Positions 7,341 through 11,184 of a stretch of DNA of 11,184 nucleotides are shown in pieces. A program made the position numbers and the translations under genes. The notes beneath the pieces are model-generated. The model saw nothing but the letters and a program-made list of their open reading frames with translations. It made no database searches and was not told where the DNA came from. This DNA comes from CAYXRK01 sp964467615. Lineage in GTDB: Bacteria > Hydrogenedentota > Hydrogenedentia > Hydrogenedentales > GCA-2746185. Location of the stretch: contig CAYXRK010000160.1 in the NCBI GenBank assembly GCA_964467615.1, positions 1 to 11,184 of the forward strand. Direction: 5' to 3'. Each line of letters starts with the position of its first letter. The first letter of the stretch is position 1.

Positions 7341-7729
7341 CGGTGCTTCGCGGCCTTTTTCGGCTTCTCTGGAACCGCGCCGGCCTCGACCAGTAATTTC
7401 TTCGGCGCGATCATCCGCCACGCTTCGTGGATGTGGGACGTGAGGTCCTTGTCGTTGATGTGTGCGAGTTCGATGCCGATCCATCCGCGCACTCCGACGT
7501 AGGGCGGCCTGTAGAAGGTCTGCGGCGACGCTTCGATCAGCACCTCCTGCGACCCAAGAGGCGCAGAGACGCACACGGCGACGTGGCCATCGCCGTGGTG
7601 GTTGTTGCTAAACATGACGTAGACTTTCTTCCCCACGAAGAACGTCGGCTCGCCGTGCGAAATTTTCTCCGTCGTCCCCGGCAGCGCCGCGCAAATCCGG
7701 CGGACGCGCTCGAGTTGTTTCGCGCTCAT
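7337..7729 (-). CDS. MmcQ/YjbR-family protein
   Basis: This small soluble protein of 130 residues has family blocks in order: QLERVRRICAALPGTTEKISHG (5-26, shown as landmarks L6, P17, E21, H25), PTFFVGKKVYVMF (28-40) and GWIGIELAHI (82-91), then a helix with SHIHEAWRMIAPKKL (98-112). It ends in a basic lysine-rich tail. The YjbR fold resembles a DNA-binding domain, but no member of the family has a settled biochemical role. I prefer the ATG at 7729 because family proteins begin with this helix and AAGGA lies at 7747-7743. An upstream ATG at 7768 would leave almost no space before the divergent gene. It leads the glycosylation-type operon and overlaps the next gene by four bases, but a functional link is not evident. 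Confidence 0.82.
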   Translation of the reverse strand: MSAKQLERVRRICAALPGTTEKISHGEPTFFVGKKVYVMFSNNHHGDGHVAVCVSAPLGSQEVLIEASPQTFYRPPYVGVRGWIGIELAHINDKDLTSHIHEAWRMIAPKKLLVEAGAVPEKPKKAAKHR

Positions 7730-7753
7730 GATCCAGTCCAAGTCCTTACGTGA

Positions 7754-7784
7754 TAGAATAGTAACCATTGGTCTTCGATGAAGG
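7754..7784 (+). promoter_or_regulatory. Possible -10 element and ribosome binding site for the HicB-like gene
   Basis: TAGAAT (7754-7759) matches the -10 consensus at five of six positions, but no good -35 lies at the right distance. GAAGG (7780-7784) sits eight bases before the ATG at 7793 and supports that start over the ATG at 7778. On the opposite strand TACTAT (7763-7758) could serve the divergent YjbR-type gene, so the two promoters would overlap. Confidence 0.3.
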
Positions 7785-7792
7785 CATCTTAT

Positions 7793-8023
7793 ATGAGCTA
7801 CAACCTCGATTTAACGATTGTCTTTGAACGCGACGACGACGGGAGTGTGCTGGCGCGATGCATCAAACTCGGCACTGCGTCGTGCGGCGCCACGCGAGAG
7901 GAAGCACTCGGCAACGTCCAGGAAGCCATCGACGAACATGCAACAGCGTTAGTGGAAGAGGGGCTTCTGGAAAAAACATTGTCCGAACGCGGTTACGGCA
8001 TTCGTACCTGGTACAGGAATTAA
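7793..8023 (+). CDS. HicB-like (UPF0150) protein without a HicA partner
   Basis: This is a 76-residue protein. A beta strand (NLDLTIVFERDDDG, 4-17) and CIKLGTASCGATREEALGNVQEAID (23-47; key landmarks G33, T35, E38, A39, A45, I46) form the partial RNase-H-like HicB fold. It ends after a variable tail (about 60-76) with no helix-turn-helix or ribbon-helix-helix DNA-binding domain. HicB proteins neutralise HicA mRNA interferases, but many stand-alone short HicB-like proteins have no known toxin. No HicA-like reading frame (about 60-80 residues with a G-x-x-x-H near the middle) is visible on either side. The start at 7793 has GAAGG eight bases upstream. It may be a remnant antitoxin or an independent small regulator. 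Confidence 0.72.
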   Translation: MSYNLDLTIVFERDDDGSVLARCIKLGTASCGATREEALGNVQEAIDEHATALVEEGLLEKTLSERGYGIRTWYRN

Positions 8024-8035
8024 GGAGGGTCTCCT
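8023..8035. other. Small inverted repeat overlapping a strong Shine-Dalgarno-like sequence at the hicB-like stop
   Basis: AGGAG (8023-8027) and CTCCT (8031-8035) flank three bases and overlap the TAA stop (8021-8023). TAAGGAGGG is also a near-perfect ribosome binding site, yet no credible gene starts behind it: the nearest frame, from about 8036 to 8128, is short and unlike any family I know. It may be a weak terminator hairpin or the scar of a lost downstream gene. Confidence 0.3.
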
Positions 8036-8267
8036 GTTAGTTGAGCTCCTAAGAAACATCGAATCGCCGCAAGAGAACGCCAAGAGCACAAAAAAAGCAC
8101 GGACCACGGACTACACGAAACAGGATTGATATACCGTGTTCGCGGGATGTGGAGAGTGCTCCGTGACTGGCTTGATTTGTTTCTTTCTCATAAACCTCGC
8201 GTGCGGCAGATCCCCGGCTCGGAATGAGAACGCTAACGGGCAGCTGCCCCACATCATCCGCTCGAAC
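8036..8267. other. Non-coding gap between convergent genes
   Basis: I find no convincing gene here. A purine- and A-rich tract (8046-8130) reads roughly as GAGAACGCCAAGAGCAC then AAAAAAA and GGACCACGGAC. It resembles low-complexity intergenic repeats seen in some environmental genomes. Two small palindromes follow: GGAG/CTCC at 8151-8162 and GGGCAGCTGCCC at 8238-8249. The second is just beyond the CoA-transferase stop on its strand and might help end that transcript, though no T-run follows. A 67-codon minus-strand frame (8049-8252) looks spurious. Confidence 0.4.
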
Positions 8268-10070
8268 TCACTTCGCCGCCACGGGATTGGGCACGTCCGC
8301 CGGTTTCCCCAGGAAATGCCGCCGCGGATCGAAGAGGCGCAGCAGGGTGACTTCTTCTTCGGTTGGCGGATCGAGCGGTTCGAGGTCGTCGGCGACATTT
8401 AGTTTCCAGCCGCAGCGTTCCTTGATCGCACGGACGGCCTCCTCGCGCGTGACGCCGTCGCCGTTGAAATAGCCCGTCAACACGAATTCATCGCCGCCGT
8501 GTTTCTCGAACCGGCCCATCGTCGAAACGAGGCAGTGGATGTGGTGGCCGGGGCTGGTGATGTATGCGACTTTGTCGACAAACGTTTGGAGGCGCTGGTG
8601 CGCGGCGACCACCGTCTCGCACGCGGCGCTGGCGATGTCGTTCGCGCCGCCCGAGCCGACGATGTAGGCGCCGTCGGCGGAGCGGGTCGAGTTCACGTTG
8701 CCGTGCTTGTCGATTTCGCCGGCGCCGAAGGTGCCGATGCACTTGTTGTTCGCGCCGCCGGTGTGCAGGCCGAGCGTCTCGAAGATGTCGGTGAGCACCG
8801 TCGTGGTCGGCAGCGTGCGGTAGTTGAAGACGAAGGGGTCCGAGGGGCGGGGGTCGTGGCCGATGATGCCGGTCTCGGCCATCATGGTGAATTCGATGCC
8901 TTCGTTGCGCAGGATGTGCGCCGCGAGCCACGACATCAGCGTCGTGTAGCCCACGCCCGCAAGGCAGGTCTGATAGCCGTTCGCCTTGATGCGCTTGGCG
9001 ACTTCGCGCGCGCCCTGCACGATCATGCGCTCGACGGGGCTCGCCGGGCGCTCCTGGTCCAACTCGTCGCTGAGTTCTTCGAGTTCCGCCTTCCACGAAT
9101 CGCATTGCGCGACGAAGTGAAGATGATTGATGCGATCCTGCCCGAGCTTTTGCACGTATTCCGCGTGGTCTTTCACGCCGAGCACCCACTCGCGCACCCA
9201 CGCGTCGAACGACTCGTCGGTGCGTTGCGCTGCGCGGCATGCTTCCATGAAATCGTAGTCGTTGCCGTACGGCACGAAGCGGTCGATGGCCTGGCTAAAG
9301 TTGCCGGAGGGATGCGCGCCGAACGGCACATGGCTCACCGAGCGCACAACGTGGCCCGGCACGCGCACGAGGTTGGCGTGCTCGCGAATGAAATCGGTGT
9401 CGACAATGTGGTCGGCGGTCAGGACAACACCCTCGCGCGCCGCGAGCGCACCGTAGACGTTCTCAGCGTAGGGCGGATACACGATCGCGTTGCCTTCGGC
9501 ATCCGCCGCCCACGCATGCACGAAGCTGATGTCGGGCCGATAGGCCTTGAGCATGCCGAAGCGTTCGCCATTTGGTGCGGTCGCTTCCATGTATTCGCCA
9601 CGTTCGCGGGCTTCGCGGCCGATGTCGGAATCCGCAAGCGATCGCGTCGCCAGGAACGGCACGCCCATGCAGCCCGCGAGCAGCCTTTGCGAAATCGTCA
9701 GCATCGTCCAGCATTCGATTTGAAACCCGCGCTTGAGCGCGCGATGCACCACCTTGCTCGGCCCCGGCGTCGGGTAGGACTCGCCGCAGAACGAACACAC
9801 CGCCTTGGTCACCAGGCCCAGGTGCACTGGCGCGAGAAATCCGCCGCCCACGCCGCTCGTGATCATTTCGAAGTTCGGTTTCGTCCCGGCGAACTGGCGG
9901 CACAACTCGTACACCGCCGCCGTTGGCCGCGCTTGCAACGCCACCGGATTAATCTTCATGCCCGGCTTCACGTAACGCTTGATCGCAGCACCCAGCGGCA
10001 TGCGCTTGTCCTTGCGGGACACATAAAGCGTGCTCAGTTTTTCGTCAACCAATTCGCGCCAGTACGGCAT
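8268..10070 (-). CDS. Fused A+B family I CoA-transferase, glutaconate-CoA-transferase-like
   Basis: This is a 600-residue protein. Residues about 22-318 follow the glutaconate CoA-transferase A subunit: AIKRYVKPG near 29-37, PFGAHPSGNF (249-258), and a stretch of conserved positions through ESFDAWVREWV (286-296) and KDHAEYVQKLG (300-310). Residues about 345-590 follow the B subunit: AETGIIG (398-404) with the predicted catalytic glutamate E399, GNVNSTRSADG (457-467), GSGGANDIA (472-480) and YITSPG (503-508). The enzyme would move CoA between carboxylic acids through a glutamyl-CoA thioester; the acid pair is not readable. Known glutaconate enzymes are two separate subunits, so this is a natural fusion with a linker near 320-345. 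GGAGGT (10082-10077) six bases before the ATG fixes the start. It follows the beta-helix gene by 45 bases. Confidence 0.92.
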   Translation of the reverse strand: MPYWRELVDEKLSTLYVSRKDKRMPLGAAIKRYVKPGMKINPVALQARPTAAVYELCRQFAGTKPNFEMITSGVGGGFLAPVHLGLVTKAVCSFCGESYPTPGPSKVVHRALKRGFQIECWTMLTISQRLLAGCMGVPFLATRSLADSDIGREARERGEYMEATAPNGERFGMLKAYRPDISFVHAWAADAEGNAIVYPPYAENVYGALAAREGVVLTADHIVDTDFIREHANLVRVPGHVVRSVSHVPFGAHPSGNFSQAIDRFVPYGNDYDFMEACRAAQRTDESFDAWVREWVLGVKDHAEYVQKLGQDRINHLHFVAQCDSWKAELEELSDELDQERPASPVERMIVQGAREVAKRIKANGYQTCLAGVGYTTLMSWLAAHILRNEGIEFTMMAETGIIGHDPRPSDPFVFNYRTLPTTTVLTDIFETLGLHTGGANNKCIGTFGAGEIDKHGNVNSTRSADGAYIVGSGGANDIASAACETVVAAHQRLQTFVDKVAYITSPGHHIHCLVSTMGRFEKHGGDEFVLTGYFNGDGVTREEAVRAIKERCGWKLNVADDLEPLDPPTEEEVTLLRLFDPRRHFLGKPADVPNPVAAK

Positions 10071-10076
10071 GAGGCG

Positions 10077-10082
10077 ACCTCC
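10077..10082 (-). promoter_or_regulatory. Ribosome binding site of the CoA-transferase gene
   Basis: GGAGGT on the minus strand lies six bases ahead of the ATG at 10070. It is the strongest ribosome site in the window and fixes the start. No promoter is evident in the 45-base gap to the preceding gene, which fits transcription from upstream. Confidence 0.7.
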
Positions 10083-10115
10083 GGTAGATATCTGCTATCG
10101 CGTTTTACGAAAGGG

Positions 10116-11184
10116 TCAATCGCCACTGTCCGCGTGCGACGGCGGTTTCGGAAGCTGCGCCGGCACCGTCTTCACGCCCGCGGCTTCGCTCCATGCATTG
10201 CCTTCCCCACTGCCGTCCCAATAGAGGTCGCCGCCGCCGCCCGCGAGATCGATATAGCGTTGGGCAGGGTCGTATCCGTTGTTGATGTACGTGTTGTTAT
10301 GGATCAGCGTGTGGTCGGGGTCGGGCTGGATGTCGAGCGTGTATTCCTTGCCTTGCAGCGACGATGCGTTCTTCACACTCAGGACGCTTATGCCGAATGA
10401 TTTGTTGTCTTCGATGATGTTTTGCGTCACTTCCGTATAGTCGGCGGCCATGACGAGCATGCCGAGTCCCGGCGGAATGAACGATACGGCAGTACCTGGC
10501 TTGCCGAAATTCTCGTGGTTGTTCGACCACACACGATTGTTGACGACGCGGGTGTGCTCGCCGATCTTCGAGGGATTGTTCGGCAGCACGAAGACCATGA
10601 TGCCGCCCGTGTTGTGGTGCGCGGAGTTGTTGGTCACCAGCGCGTTGGACGAGTTCTCAATCTCGATGCCCGCGACACTGCTGAACACTTCGTTGTTGCG
10701 TACGACAATGTCGCGGCTCTGGCCGACGTAAATCCCCGCGTCCGCGATGCCCGACACCACGCACCCTTCGACGAGTACGCCGGTGCATTCAACCGGGTAC
10801 ACGCCGTAGAGGCCGGTGTTGCGCACGATGAGGTCGCGGAACGTGACGTCCTTCGCCTTGTTCGCGACGACGCCATTGCCCGCGTAGTCGCGCAGGATAA
10901 AGCCCTCGATGAGGAATCCGTCACCGGAGACTTGGACGCCGTCGCCCATCGTTCCCGCGCCATCGAGAATGGGCCGCTCGCCTTCGACGTTCTTGCCCTT
11001 GAGCGAGATGCCCGCCTTGTCCACCTGCACGACTTCCTTGTACAGGCCGGGAAACACCTCGATAGTGTCGCCCGCCTCCGCGCGATCAACCGCGGCCTGA
11101 ATTGACTGGCCGGGTTTGACAGTAAACGTCGCCGACACCGCAAACGCGGGTACGCATAGCGCGGCAACGAGGAGGGACGAAATG
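10116..11184 (-). CDS. Secreted right-handed parallel beta-helix protein (5' end outside the window)
   Basis: The frame is open to the window edge. Its first residues (ISSLLVAALC, then VPAFA) form the hydrophobic core and cleavage region of a signal peptide, so the true start lies beyond 11184 and an internal GTG at 11138 would remove the export signal. The mature part begins with VKPGQSIQAAVDRAEAGDTI (the usual opening of pectate-lyase-like solenoids), then PGLYKE. Repeated turns with NNxV/NNxI and GI patterns follow, such as DIVVRNNEVF and ALVTNNSAHH, up to the C-terminal SGEGNAW region. No catalytic residues of a specific polysaccharide lyase can be assigned, so it may be a lyase, an epimerase-like enzyme or a binding protein in the periplasm or outside the cell. 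The CoA-transferase gene follows after 45 bases. Confidence 0.85.
   Translation of the reverse strand, partial: ISSLLVAALCVPAFAVSATFTVKPGQSIQAAVDRAEAGDTIEVFPGLYKEVVQVDKAGISLKGKNVEGERPILDGAGTMGDGVQVSGDGFLIEGFILRDYAGNGVVANKAKDVTFRDLIVRNTGLYGVYPVECTGVLVEGCVVSGIADAGIYVGQSRDIVVRNNEVFSSVAGIEIENSSNALVTNNSAHHNTGGIMVFVLPNNPSKIGEHTRVVNNRVWSNNHENFGKPGTAVSFIPPGLGMLVMAADYTEVTQNIIEDNKSFGISVLSVKNASSLQGKEYTLDIQPDPDHTLIHNNTYINNGYDPAQRYIDLAGGGGDLYWDGSGEGNAWSEAAGVKTVPAQLPKPPSHADSGD

Noticed and set aside
7730..7768. An upstream ATG start (7768) for the YjbR-type gene
   Set aside because: It would leave only a few bases before the divergent gene's start region and adds residues that family members lack, though it cannot be excluded.
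8049..8252. A 67-codon minus-strand frame between the hicB-like and CoA-transferase genes
   Set aside because: It has no ribosome site or domain, and part of its translation comes from the A-rich, repeat-like tract.
8499..10400. A 633-codon open frame on the plus strand, antisense to the CoA-transferase and beta-helix genes
   Set aside because: Its translation is rich in R, A, H and V with no recognisable domain. It covers two genes with clear family matches, and long antisense frames are expected from GC-rich codon usage.

Overview
The window looks like a moderately GC-rich, Gram-negative-type bacterial chromosome segment, probably from an uncultured lineage. Tandem TMTC-like membrane proteins with TPR tails and a MoxR/VWA pair are typical of large-genomed environmental bacteria such as PVC or Hydrogenedentes relatives, but that placement is a guess from gene content. 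I see no rRNA, tRNA, CRISPR array, transposase or integrase. No gene-free stretch exceeds 300 bases.

Left, + strand (1-2299): a two-gene operon of a MoxR-type AAA+ ATPase and a CoxE-like von Willebrand A protein, two bases apart. A possible promoter lies upstream and a hairpin sits at the final stop codon. Such pairs usually help mature or remodel another protein complex, but no client is visible here. Next (2450-3037, + strand) is a ribbon-helix-helix antitoxin / MazF-type toxin pair, with an imperfect inverted repeat upstream that could be its operator.

Centre, - strand (7729 down to 3073): four tightly packed genes. In transcription order these are a YjbR/MmcQ-type protein, a DPM1-like family 2 glycosyltransferase (ATGA overlap), and two TMTC-like multi-pass proteins with C-terminal TPRs (19-base gap, then 14-base overlap). 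The last three would make a compact protein-glycosylation module: the family 2 enzyme would charge a polyprenyl phosphate with a sugar, and the two GT-C-like proteins would transfer it to exported proteins. A hairpin-forming dispersed repeat has become the coding sequence for the C-terminus of the first TMTC-like protein, just ahead of the start of the second. An orphan HicB-like gene (7793-8023, + strand) diverges from this operon.

Right, - strand (11184 down to 8268): a secreted right-handed beta-helix protein, cut by the window edge in its signal peptide, is followed after 45 bases by a 600-residue CoA-transferase. The latter is an in-frame fusion of glutaconate-CoA-transferase-like A and B subunits, with the predicted catalytic glutamate at residue 399.

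The best candidates for something under-described are the DPM1-like/TMTC/TMTC operon, the repeat-derived tail at the junction of its last two genes, and the VWA protein with its unusual metal-site motif.
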